Shown in pieces: positions 50,592 through 58,532 of a stretch of 64,000 bases of DNA. Under the pieces are notes generated by a model. It was not told the origin of the DNA. It worked only from the letters and a program-made list of their open reading frames with translations, and ran no database searches. Position 1 is the first letter of the stretch, and each line of letters starts with the position of its first letter. The translations under genes and the position numbers were made by a program. This DNA is from Urinicoccus timonensis. Its GTDB lineage: Bacteria > Bacillota > Clostridia > Tissierellales > Peptoniphilaceae. Location: NCBI RefSeq assembly GCF_900232945.1, contig NZ_OCTU01000001.1, positions 243,088 to 307,087 of the forward strand, written 5' to 3'.

Positions 50592-51680
50592 TTAACCTTC
50601 TATCTTTTCACGTTTTAAGATAAACATAGCCATTAAGATCCCGGTAATCCCACCAACTAATTTACCAACAATCATTGGTGCGATCATGCTGGTTTCGTTA
50701 ACACCAGCAACAAATCCTAAGTGGTCTCCAAAAACAAAGGCCGCACTTACGCAGAAGGCTACGTTAATAACTTTTCCACGAACGTCCATGTCTTTCATCA
50801 TACCGAACATGGGGATATTGTTAGCTAGGGTTGCAATTAAGCCTGCAGCTGCTACTTCATTCATACCTAATTTTTCCCCAACCTTCATAAGAGGTTTGCT
50901 GAAGAATTTGGTAATGAAGAAAACAAGTACATAGGCACCAGCTAAAACGATGGCGATGTTTCCTACAGTTGAGAAACCTTCTTCTAAAGAGCCCATGCCT
51001 GGAATAATTACTAGGCCTGTTAGGGTTTCTACGATACCAGCAGCTAGGCCGACGGTAATTACTGCTGTTACTAATTTTCCAAACCAGTCAAAAATCTTAA
51101 TCATGGTTTCTGGAGCAAATAAAAGTCCAATTGCCAAGATAATTGAGAAGATAATGATTGGAATTAAGTTTTTAATAACCATCATGGGTTCAAATCCAGC
51201 AACAAGTCCACCAACTAAACATCCGATAGGAATGGTAACCATACCAGCTAGGATACCCTTAGCTAGGTAGGGATGGTCTTCTTTACTGATAATTCCCAAT
51301 GCAACGGGAATGGAGAATACGATGGTTGGTCCCATCATAGATCCGATAATAACACCGGAAAATTGAGCTGCTTCTGGGGTTTCTGCCAATACTTGTGCTA
51401 GTGGGTAGCCCCCCATGTCTAGAGCAAGTAAGGATGTTGCAAAAACAGATGGGTCTGCTCCTAAAGCTTTAAATACTGGTCCAACGATGGGTAAAAGTAC
51501 ATCGGCTAAAACAGGTGCCAAGGCAATAATCCCTACCATGGACAGGGCCAAAGACCCCATAGCAATAATTCCTTCTTCAAATTGTTCACCAATTTTAAAT
51601 TTATTTCCAAAGATACGGTCTAAGGCTCCCAGTACCATGAAAAAAGTCATAATATAGATAATAATCTCATTTATACCCAT
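50592..51680 (-). CDS. eutH: Ethanolamine permease EutH
   Basis: 362 residues with about 11 membrane segments; the family sequence MGINEIIIYIMTFFMVLGAL begins the protein, and AAAGLIATLANNIPMFGMMK is conserved. Brings ethanolamine into the cell, supplementing diffusion at low concentration or low pH. AGGAGG precedes the start. Confidence 0.95.
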   Translation of the reverse strand: MGINEIIIYIMTFFMVLGALDRIFGNKFKIGEQFEEGIIAMGSLALSMVGIIALAPVLADVLLPIVGPVFKALGADPSVFATSLLALDMGGYPLAQVLAETPEAAQFSGVIIGSMMGPTIVFSIPVALGIISKEDHPYLAKGILAGMVTIPIGCLVGGLVAGFEPMMVIKNLIPIIIFSIILAIGLLFAPETMIKIFDWFGKLVTAVITVGLAAGIVETLTGLVIIPGMGSLEEGFSTVGNIAIVLAGAYVLVFFITKFFSKPLMKVGEKLGMNEVAAAGLIATLANNIPMFGMMKDMDVRGKVINVAFCVSAAFVFGDHLGFVAGVNETSMIAPMIVGKLVGGITGILMAMFILKREKIEG

Positions 51681-51689
51681 ATTTTCCTC

Positions 51690-52043
51690 CTAAGCTTTTT
51701 CTTTTAATATTCTTAAAACAACCCGGGCTATGGCTTGAACTTGATCTTCTCGTACAATGCCAAATTCCTTCCGGATGAGTTGTTTTACTTGGTGGTCTAG
51801 TGGAAGACTGGAATCAACCTTTCTGTCTTGACCAGAATCGGATGCAAGAACTGGACTCTTTTCTTCCTTTTGTTGACGATTAAAACTTGCATCTGTTGTA
51901 ATTTGAATTCTATGTTTGCGACAATAGTCTTGTGCTAGGGGGGTAATAATCATGTCGTTGGATTGACATAAGACACATCCACTAGCATCAAGGAAGTCTT
52001 TAATATTACTTACTGTCACGAGTGTTTTTGACAACAAGCTCAC
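51690..52043 (-). CDS. Eut-linked small protein with encapsulation-peptide-like tail
   Basis: Up to 117 residues. Listed start is a GTG, but GGGAGGTG overlaps it and TTG codons two or three positions later fit better. The N-terminal part has IITPLAQDYCRKHRIQIT (about 31-48), also seen in two other eut proteins here. The middle is Ser/Gln/Glu-rich and low complexity; the C-terminus (VREDQVQAIARVVLRILKEK) is an amphipathic helix of encapsulation-peptide type. It may be a cargo adaptor for the shell. Not recognised by name. Confidence 0.7.
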   Translation of the reverse strand: MSLLSKTLVTVSNIKDFLDASGCVLCQSNDMIITPLAQDYCRKHRIQITTDASFNRQQKEEKSPVLASDSGQDRKVDSSLPLDHQVKQLIRKEFGIVREDQVQAIARVVLRILKEKA

Positions 52044-52052
52044 CTCCCTTTT

Positions 52053-52325
52053 TTATTCATCTTCATAAATCTCAAGTGTATCTATAATGCCCACAACTGT
52101 GGCATCTGTTGGTGCATGTTGGTTTGCGGCAAACCTTGCCGTAGACCCACCAACGATTAGAACCATTTCTCCGGGACCTGCTCCTACAGCATCCACAGCA
52201 ACAATGGTCTTGTCATGCTCTTTTGTTCTTGGGTTGATTTGGTCAATCACAAGTAGTTTAAAACCTTCTAGGCCTTCATCTTTCTTGGTTGCCCAAACAT
52301 TCCCTATGACCTTACCTACTCGCAT
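52053..52325 (-). CDS. eutN: Shell vertex protein EutN (BMC-P)
   Basis: 90 residues, the EutN/CcmL pentamer fold: MRVGKVIGNVWATKKD, LLVIDQIN, VAVDAVGAGPGEMVLIVGGS and DATVVGIIDTLE. Caps the vertices of the microcompartment. It overlaps the end of the preceding gene by 14 bases. Confidence 0.95.
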   Translation of the reverse strand: MRVGKVIGNVWATKKDEGLEGFKLLVIDQINPRTKEHDKTIVAVDAVGAGPGEMVLIVGGSTARFAANQHAPTDATVVGIIDTLEIYEDE

Positions 52326-52962
52326 CCTCTGTCTCGCTTTCTCTTTTTATCTCAATTCTATTTTCCTTACAAAAATCTACAGCTAGAGGGGTAATGGTGG
52401 CCTTCTTAGGCACCACCAAGGTGACACTTTTCCCCTTTAAGTGGCCGATAGACTCTTGACTGATGAGCTTTTTGTTTAGATAAACAAGCTGGCTTGAGCC
52501 CTTGGACTCACAAGACTTGCCTGCCGGAAGGTCTTCCGAATTGAAAACAAATCCCATAGCTTGGAGACGGCGACTGTAGTCTTCCCACATGGAAGCCATG
52601 GCTTCCGGAACAGGATATTTGGATTGAAAGGTCTTGTGTTCACTGGAAAGGACCATGACCTTTTTTCCTTTGGCCACTTCTTGGACCAAGTTGCCCACTG
52701 TTGAGCGCAGGCCCAAAGCAGTATGGGACAAGTCTTGGATGGATAAATGACCGATCCAAATTTCATCATAATCCTGGTTCATTTGCAGGACAGAAGCGAA
52801 ATGAAAGTCATAATTTGGATACTTTTTTTCTACTTCCTTTTCCTGCTTTTGTGAGAAGTTTAGGCATAGGATGGATTTTTCATAGAGCAAGCCTTGGTCT
52901 TTTAATTTTTGTAAAATTTTTTTTGTAATTTTTTCAATTAATTGTTCATCCACGACTTTCAC
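52312..52962 (-). CDS. Eut-operon hypothetical protein (TIGR02536-like)
   Basis: 216 residues from a GTG at 52962, or 213 from a second GTG at 52953 with AGGTGA five bases ahead, which looks better. The N-terminus DEQLIEKITKKILQKLKDQG is a predicted amphipathic helix resembling encapsulation peptides. The C-terminus has ATITPLAVDFCKENRIEIK, the mini-motif shared with neighbours. Proteins of this type are found only in Gram-positive eut operons; function unknown. No PduL-type phosphotransacylase motif is seen. Confidence 0.75.
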   Translation of the reverse strand: MKVVDEQLIEKITKKILQKLKDQGLLYEKSILCLNFSQKQEKEVEKKYPNYDFHFASVLQMNQDYDEIWIGHLSIQDLSHTALGLRSTVGNLVQEVAKGKKVMVLSSEHKTFQSKYPVPEAMASMWEDYSRRLQAMGFVFNSEDLPAGKSCESKGSSQLVYLNKKLISQESIGHLKGKSVTLVVPKKATITPLAVDFCKENRIEIKRESETEDASR

Positions 52963-53779
52963 CTATATCACTTTTTGCAATTCCAATGGGTGTTACAAGG
53001 AGTGGATTGTCGGGCTTGACCACCTTGATTCCTAGTCTTTGTTGAAAAACATCTTCAATTCCAGGCATCATACAGGTCCCGCCTACCAAATAGACGATAT
53101 CCACATCCCGGCCCTGAATTTCTTTTTCCACGATGGTTGCCATCTTGTCAAAAACAGGCCGAACAATTGGAAATATTTCTTCTGCTTTCTTTGGATCCTT
53201 TTTGATTTTTTCAGCGTCTTCAAAAGGAATCCCATAGTTCCCAGCTAAAACCAAGCTAAGGTGGGTCCCTCCTGAAGCTTCATCCGCCACATGGACCACT
53301 TTCCCATTTTTAAAGATAGATACCCCAGTCGTACCTCCACCAATGTCTACAACAGCTCCGTCTTGAATTTGTAAGACTTCATTGGCTGCAGTGGGCTCAT
53401 CTGCGATGGCTGTGACTTCCATATTGGCTCCCTCCACCACATAGACATGGGTCTTGGAGTCGCCTTCGGAGGTCCCAGGTGGAACGGCAATGGCTACGTG
53501 AGTTAAAGAAACATGGAGGGATTTTTCAATTTTTTCCTTTAGGCGAGCAACAATTTGCTTGGCTCCTAAAAAATCCACCACAAGACCATCTCGAATGACT
53601 TGAGCAAATTCCATCTTACAGGCCAAGGGTCTAAAGTCCTCTCCTAAAACTGTCAAAACAGTATAGGCAGTTCCTAGATCCACGCCCACATGGAGTTTTT
53701 CATTTGCCCTCATTTTTCTGGTCCTTCGAATGGTTTTTTCTACTTCTGCAATTTCTTTATTTACTCTTTTGATATCCAC
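52946..53779 (-). CDS. eutJ: Chaperone-like protein EutJ
   Basis: 277 residues with the actin/Hsp70 fold: HVGVDLGTAYTVLTVLG (phosphate 1), AVVDIGGGTTGVSIFK (phosphate 2) and YLVGGTCMMPGIEDVF (adenosine). GTG start with AGGAGAGTG 8 bases upstream. Thought to help assembly or activation of eut enzymes; exact role is unproven. Confidence 0.92.
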   Translation of the reverse strand: MDIKRVNKEIAEVEKTIRRTRKMRANEKLHVGVDLGTAYTVLTVLGEDFRPLACKMEFAQVIRDGLVVDFLGAKQIVARLKEKIEKSLHVSLTHVAIAVPPGTSEGDSKTHVYVVEGANMEVTAIADEPTAANEVLQIQDGAVVDIGGGTTGVSIFKNGKVVHVADEASGGTHLSLVLAGNYGIPFEDAEKIKKDPKKAEEIFPIVRPVFDKMATIVEKEIQGRDVDIVYLVGGTCMMPGIEDVFQQRLGIKVVKPDNPLLVTPIGIAKSDIGESRG

Positions 53780-53787
53780 TTACAGGG

Positions 53788-54555
53788 TCACTCTCCTTGC
53801 TCACTTAAATACATTAAATAGTAAAAAGCACTACTTAGACGATTTAAGGCTTTTAACAGGTCTGGTCTTTCTTGACCTGGAATCCGACTAAAGGGTTCAA
53901 TGGCTATAACTTCCACTTCTCGAACTCTTGTCCTGAGACAATTGATCTTTAAAGTTTCCAGCTTTTCATCTCCCTCTAGAATTAGGTGGCCTTGGTTAAA
54001 ATACTTCTTGGGATGGTGGGTGATATCTCTGATTTCATCCGAATCCTTACCTAATAAAAATAAGTCTTGAACTTGTTCTCCTGTTACTTCCGCCTTGAGA
54101 ACTAGCCGAGTATATTGGTAAATTTCTTTTAACCCCTGGGTAACTTGTTCAGAGGCTGTTGTTTTTAGTTCTCCTATGGTTAAAAGGAGAGCTGCCTCCA
54201 AGGAGTCCATTTGCCCCCGGAAGCGAATTCTAGGATGGTCTTTGTCTACCAGGTCTTGGCCCACCAAAGCCGTCATAGCTTCGGGTTTTTCCTTTAGCCG
54301 AGCCTGGGTCCCATAGAGCCGGTAGGGGTAGGATTCCACAACAGTTTGAACAGTCTTTGGATCTTGGATCTCTTCGACTTGGGGTCCTTTTTTATCTTCA
54401 TCTTGCTGGTCCAAACTTTCTTGAACCACTAGAGCTTGGTCATTGATATATTCTCTTGCAGATGGGGTTAGGACGGTTGTTGGATCAATATAGATCGTCT
54501 TGGATTTATTTTCCCGAACAAGCTTTCTAAGCATTTGTTCCGTTAAAACTGCCAT
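53788..54555 (-). CDS. eutT: Cobalamin adenosyltransferase EutT
   Basis: 255 residues. Makes adenosylcobalamin for EutBC. The N-terminus (1-45, TIYIDPTTVLTPSAREYI) shares the TPxAxxY mini-motif with other eut proteins; the conserved adenosyltransferase part runs from about 75 (YPYRLYGTQARLKEKPEAMT) to the end, with RGQMDSLEAALLL and LKALNRLSSAFYYLMYLSE. A variable acidic linker lies between them. A hairpin separates it from eutM upstream. Confidence 0.88.
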   Translation of the reverse strand: MAVLTEQMLRKLVRENKSKTIYIDPTTVLTPSAREYINDQALVVQESLDQQDEDKKGPQVEEIQDPKTVQTVVESYPYRLYGTQARLKEKPEAMTALVGQDLVDKDHPRIRFRGQMDSLEAALLLTIGELKTTASEQVTQGLKEIYQYTRLVLKAEVTGEQVQDLFLLGKDSDEIRDITHHPKKYFNQGHLILEGDEKLETLKINCLRTRVREVEVIAIEPFSRIPGQERPDLLKALNRLSSAFYYLMYLSEQGE

Positions 54556-54586
54556 ATCGTCACTTCCCTTCCAAGATTAGATAAAT

Positions 54587-54616
54587 AATGGAGAAAGAGA
54601 AGTCTCTTTCTCCATT
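54587..54616 (-). other. 13-bp intercistronic hairpin between eutM and eutT
   Basis: AATGGAGAAAGAG-AAGT-CTCTTTCTCCATT, perfect stem with a 4-base loop. On the minus strand it is followed only by a mixed A/T stretch, so it is likely a partial terminator or an mRNA-stabilising hairpin behind the shell gene. Confidence 0.6.
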
Positions 54617-54627
54617 TTCATTTACCC

Positions 54628-54918
54628 TTATTCAGCAGCGTTGATTGTTGGAAGAATTCCTTCTACTTCTGCATGTGGTCTTGGAATTACATGAACACTT
54701 ACAAGTTCGCCAACTTTTTCTGCAGCAGCAGCTCCAGCATCAGTAGCTGCCTTAACAGCTCCAACGTCTCCACGAACCATAACAGTTACAAGTCCGCCAC
54801 CAACGTGTTCTTTACCAACTAATGTTACGTTTGCAGCCTTTACCATAGCATCTGCTGCTTCAATAGAACCTACTAAACCTTTAGTTTCGATCATACCTAA
54901 TGCGTTTTGATTTGTCAT
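54628..54918 (-). CDS. eutM: Major hexameric shell protein EutM (BMC-H)
   Basis: 96 residues, single BMC domain: [40 protein letters not shown] and [12 protein letters not shown] at the C-terminus. Forms the facets of the compartment. AGGAGG start; a stable hairpin follows, as for a highly expressed message. Confidence 0.96.
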   Translation of the reverse strand: MTNQNALGMIETKGLVGSIEAADAMVKAANVTLVGKEHVGGGLVTVMVRGDVGAVKAATDAGAAAAEKVGELVSVHVIPRPHAEVEGILPTINAAE

Positions 54919-54941
54919 TTTAAAATCCTCCTAAAAATTAC

Positions 54942-56390
54942 TTAAAATTTACTGTCTGCGACTTCTTTTAAAATTTGACGCAATACTTTTTCAACAACTT
55001 CTTCTGTAACTCCCTCATCGCTAGAATTATCTTGTCCAGTGATATTATAGTTGCTATTTGTTTCGAAGGCAACTCTCTTGATGTTGATCAAGTTCATTGG
55101 AGTTACGTTATCACTTGTAGCAGATCCACCAACAGCCCCACAACCTAGAGTAAAGGCTGGTGCTAAATCTGTACTTAAACCAACTCCTCCTAGGGTGGTT
55201 GGTGTGTTGACTAACATTCTAGAAACAGGTTTCTTTAGGGCAAACTCCCGGATGATGTCTTTATCTTTTGTGTGAATTCCAATAGAGTGACCCATACCAT
55301 CATAGTGTAAAATTTCTATACATTTTTCGCAACCTTGTTTCCAGTCATCAACTACATAGAAACCTAAGGTTGTGTTGAGTTTTTCTCTTGAGAATGGATG
55401 TTTTGGACCCACTTCTGTTTCGCAACCTATAATAATCTTGGTTCCTTCAGGAATTTTCACTCCTGCAAGGTCTGCCAATTGTTGTGGTGTACGACCTACA
55501 GCCTTGGCATTGACAGCTCCTCGACTATTGGAAAGAATAGAGGCGATTTTTTCCTTATCTTCCCCAGTTACAAAATAGCAGTTGTTGCGTTCAAATTCTG
55601 CCTTGACTTCATCTGCTATGCAACGTTCTACAACGACAGATTCTTCTGAAGCACAAATTAGTCCATTATCGAATAATTTCCCAATCATAATCTTACGAAC
55701 GGCTTCCTTAATGTCTGCTGTCCGTTCAATAAAGACTGGCACGTTTCCTGGACCAACCCCAAGGGCTGGAGTTCCGGAACTATAGGCTGCCTTAACCATT
55801 GCATTCCCACCTGTTGCTAAAACGAGTTTTGTTTCTTCGTTACTCATCAACTCATCTGTAGCTTCCATAGTGACAATGGGTAGGACAGATACTAGGTCTG
55901 GGCTGAATCCTTGGTCTGCAATGACTTCACGAACCAGGTTAACAGTCTTTGTAATACATTTTGTACAGGTAGGATGGGGGCTAAATACAATAGCATTTCC
56001 TGCTTTTAAGGCAATCATGGAATTGTAAAGAACCGTTGAAGTTGGGTTGGTTGATGGAACCAGCCCTGCAATGACTCCTACAGGAGCAGCCACTTCGATC
56101 ATCCGATCTGTTTCTTTAAGAATCCCTCTTGTCTTCATGTCTTTAATGTATTCATAGACATAACGACTGGCTAGGATATTTTTCGTGTACTTATCTTGTG
56201 GGTTTCCATAGCCAACTTCTTCTGCTGCCATGCGTCCAAGTTCTTTTGCATGTGCTTCACCCATTTTAGCAATTGCCTTAGTCAATTCATCTACTTGTTC
56301 TTGACTGGCTTGAGCATAGTCTGCTTGGGCAATTTTGGCCTTATGGATTAAATCCCTAGCTTCTTGAATGGATTGTAAATCTTTATCCAT
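54942..56390 (-). CDS. eutE: Acetaldehyde dehydrogenase EutE (CoA-acylating)
   Basis: Converts acetaldehyde plus CoA to acetyl-CoA with NAD+. 482 residues, normal. PVGVIAGLVPSTNPTSTVLY, ATGGNAMVKAAYSSGTP and the catalytic Cys in DNGLICASEESVVV are clear. The last 20 residues (TEEVVEKVLRQILKEVADS) look like a C-terminal encapsulation peptide after a short DNSSDEG linker. Its start overlaps the last base of the preceding gene. Confidence 0.95.
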   Translation of the reverse strand: MDKDLQSIQEARDLIHKAKIAQADYAQASQEQVDELTKAIAKMGEAHAKELGRMAAEEVGYGNPQDKYTKNILASRYVYEYIKDMKTRGILKETDRMIEVAAPVGVIAGLVPSTNPTSTVLYNSMIALKAGNAIVFSPHPTCTKCITKTVNLVREVIADQGFSPDLVSVLPIVTMEATDELMSNEETKLVLATGGNAMVKAAYSSGTPALGVGPGNVPVFIERTADIKEAVRKIMIGKLFDNGLICASEESVVVERCIADEVKAEFERNNCYFVTGEDKEKIASILSNSRGAVNAKAVGRTPQQLADLAGVKIPEGTKIIIGCETEVGPKHPFSREKLNTTLGFYVVDDWKQGCEKCIEILHYDGMGHSIGIHTKDKDIIREFALKKPVSRMLVNTPTTLGGVGLSTDLAPAFTLGCGAVGGSATSDNVTPMNLINIKRVAFETNSNYNITGQDNSSDEGVTEEVVEKVLRQILKEVADSKF

Positions 56391-56935
56391 TAATCTCCTC
56401 CTTGCTCTTTATAATAGTCCAATAAAGCAGTTACGAGTTCTTTTTTATTGGCAAATTTAATTTCTGAGCGTGAGATGCTTGTTTCCACTTCTCTTGCTAA
56501 TTTTCGGAGGTCAACAACTCTCATTTCTTGTAATTCTTTTTCTTTTTCTTCTAAGAAAGTTAAATTTGTCTTATCTTTTGTGTCTTCTGCTTCTTTTTCT
56601 TCTTGTTTGACTTCTTGTTTTTCAGCTTTCTTATTTTCTTTCTTTTGTTCTTTTTCTGTGTCCTTATTTGGTAGAATTTTCCAAAGATCCTCAATGGGTC
56701 TTGGAATTACATGTGAACTCACTTGGATGTTCAGCCTTTCTACAGCCGCTACAGCCGCATCCACAGATGCTCGAACAGCTCCAACTTCTCCAACAATGGT
56801 GATGTTTACTAAACCACCACGAACTTTTTCACAGCCTAAAAGTTCAACATTTGCAGCTTTTAGAGCTTGGTCAGCGGCTTCAATTGCGGCAAGTTCCCCA
56901 TAGGTTTCAACTATGCCTAAAGCGCCTTTTTGCAT
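56390..56935 (-). CDS. BMC-H shell protein with SAP/Rho-N-like C-terminal domain
   Basis: 181 residues. Residues 1-90 are a standard BMC domain (GALGIVETYGELAAIEAAD, VIPRPIEDLW). Residues 91-130 are a highly charged Lys/Glu linker. Residues about 137-178 (MRVVDLRKLAREVETS and FANKKELVTALLDYYKEQ) resemble SAP/Rho N-terminal nucleic-acid-binding helices. It takes the place of EutK, whose tail in enteric bacteria is a helix-turn-helix. Whether the tail binds nucleic acid or protein is open. Confidence 0.85.
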   Translation of the reverse strand: MQKGALGIVETYGELAAIEAADQALKAANVELLGCEKVRGGLVNITIVGEVGAVRASVDAAVAAVERLNIQVSSHVIPRPIEDLWKILPNKDTEKEQKKENKKAEKQEVKQEEKEAEDTKDKTNLTFLEEKEKELQEMRVVDLRKLAREVETSISRSEIKFANKKELVTALLDYYKEQGGD

Positions 56936-56949
56936 TTTATCACCTCAAA

Positions 56950-57603
56950 CTAAAAGTTCGTTGGTTGATCAGCTACTGCAATGACAGCATCTTCAAAAGC
57001 ATCACAAGCAGCCTTACAAGCTGATTGAGAGCCTGTTAATAATCCACCACCAAAGTTTGTTTCAGATGGAGGTCCATAAAATTGAACCAACTCTACATCC
57101 GCAGCCTTTAAAGCCGCATCTAGGGCGTAAACAGATTCGATTGGAGGTGCGATACAATAAGCAAGTGCTGCTCCTTCTTGAATGTTACATTGTTCGGATA
57201 AATAGCTTCCTGTTCTAGAAATACAGTGAGCATAGTAAACAATTGTGTCATCTTCATTTGCTGATTTAAAGCTTACGCCGGATTCAATAAATTCAACCAT
57301 TGCATTTAAACCACTGCGTACTTCTGCAGGACTTGGTCCTGAGATAATACCAATGACTTCTCCGGCAAGTTTTGTGTTGGCATTATCTGCCCCACCGTAA
57401 AAGCTTGTTGCATAGACAACTTTTACTTCCGCTTTTTTTGTTGCTTCATCAAGAGCGGTATAGGTTACGTCATCACAATCTGTAGTAATCATCCCAATAC
57501 TACGATGGCCTTGTGGTAAATTTAATTCTTTTACCAAGTCTTCATCGACGTTTGGAATCATCTTAAGACTAAGAATGTTGACGCCCAAGGAATCATATTT
57601 CAT
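56950..57603 (-). CDS. eutL: Trimeric shell protein EutL (BMC-T)
   Basis: 217 residues, tandem circularly permuted BMC domains. Family pieces include SLKMIPNVDEDL, GMITTDCDDVTYTALDEATK, GISGPSPAEVRSGL and NFGGGLLTGSQSACKAACDAF. EutL trimers have a gated central pore and bind ethanolamine, so it is the likely entry valve. It stands between the eutC and BMC-H genes. Confidence 0.95.
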   Translation of the reverse strand: MKYDSLGVNILSLKMIPNVDEDLVKELNLPQGHRSIGMITTDCDDVTYTALDEATKKAEVKVVYATSFYGGADNANTKLAGEVIGIISGPSPAEVRSGLNAMVEFIESGVSFKSANEDDTIVYYAHCISRTGSYLSEQCNIQEGAALAYCIAPPIESVYALDAALKAADVELVQFYGPPSETNFGGGLLTGSQSACKAACDAFEDAVIAVADQPTNF

Positions 57604-57620
57604 TACTTTCCTCCTTCAAC

Positions 57621-58520
57621 TTATAGTTTAAGATCTACACCAGATGCTTTAGCATCAAGGATTTTCTTAATCACATCAGCAATATGGGCTCCTGCTTCTG
57701 CTGCAGGGGTTCCGTTTTTGTGGATGTTGGATACAACTGTTCGTTTTGCTTCTGGTGCTCCAGGATATCCCTTGTAAATCATATAAGCACTCATACTTTC
57801 TCCTGTTGCAAGACCTGGCCTTTCACCAATCAATACACAAGTTACTTCTGCATTTAGGTTGGCTGCAACGGAGTCTTCTGCTGCTACACGACCATATTTT
57901 ACAAAGAAGGGTGTTCCAACTTTTACGCCATAGCCCTTAAGACCGTTGATAATGGCTGGTAGGGTATCACGAATATTGGCTTCAATAGCTGTAGAGGAAA
58001 GTCCATCACTGACATAAACTTGAACAGTTGGATTGTTTTCACAATCTTTTTTCATTTCAGCTAAGGTTTCTTCGCTAAATTTCCGGCCTAGGTCAGGACG
58101 AGTAATGAAAATATCCTTATCGTCACACATGGTTTGATAGGTCTTTAAGCCCATTTCATCTAAGAATTCTTGGCTTACATCACTAAACACAGCATCCATA
58201 GCTACAGCATGGTCTGCTCTATATCTTAAAAGTGGTTCGGTCTTCATCCGAAGTCCGGCCCGGCCAATTCCTAAACGAGCAGGTGTTTTTGCCTTGTATT
58301 TTAGATATTGTTCTTTGTTGACACAGGTGTCCATGTCAAAGTAATCTTGCATACTTACTGCTGTGATGTCTTTTAATTGATCATCAGGAAGATTACTTAC
58401 AGTGTTTTGGTTGTTGTTTCCATTTGATTGCTGGTTGCTAGTGGATGAAGAATTTTGATTTGCGCCCATTTCAGCAATGACTTTTTCGATAAGTCCCTTT
58501 AATTCGTTTTCAGAAATCAT
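57621..58520 (-). CDS. eutC: Ethanolamine ammonia-lyase small subunit EutC
   Basis: 299 residues. Residues 1-20 (ENELKGLIEKVIAEMG) are an encapsulation-type helix, then a Ser/Asn/Gln linker to about 43, and the catalytic partner domain with ARLGIGRAGLRMKTEPLLRY, YVSDGLSSTAI and CVLIGERPGLATGESMSAY. With EutB it binds adenosylcobalamin and splits ethanolamine into acetaldehyde and ammonia. Confidence 0.96.
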   Translation of the reverse strand: MISENELKGLIEKVIAEMGANQNSSSTSNQQSNGNNNQNTVSNLPDDQLKDITAVSMQDYFDMDTCVNKEQYLKYKAKTPARLGIGRAGLRMKTEPLLRYRADHAVAMDAVFSDVSQEFLDEMGLKTYQTMCDDKDIFITRPDLGRKFSEETLAEMKKDCENNPTVQVYVSDGLSSTAIEANIRDTLPAIINGLKGYGVKVGTPFFVKYGRVAAEDSVAANLNAEVTCVLIGERPGLATGESMSAYMIYKGYPGAPEAKRTVVSNIHKNGTPAAEAGAHIADVIKKILDAKASGVDLKL

Positions 58521-58532
58521 AAATTCCCTCCT

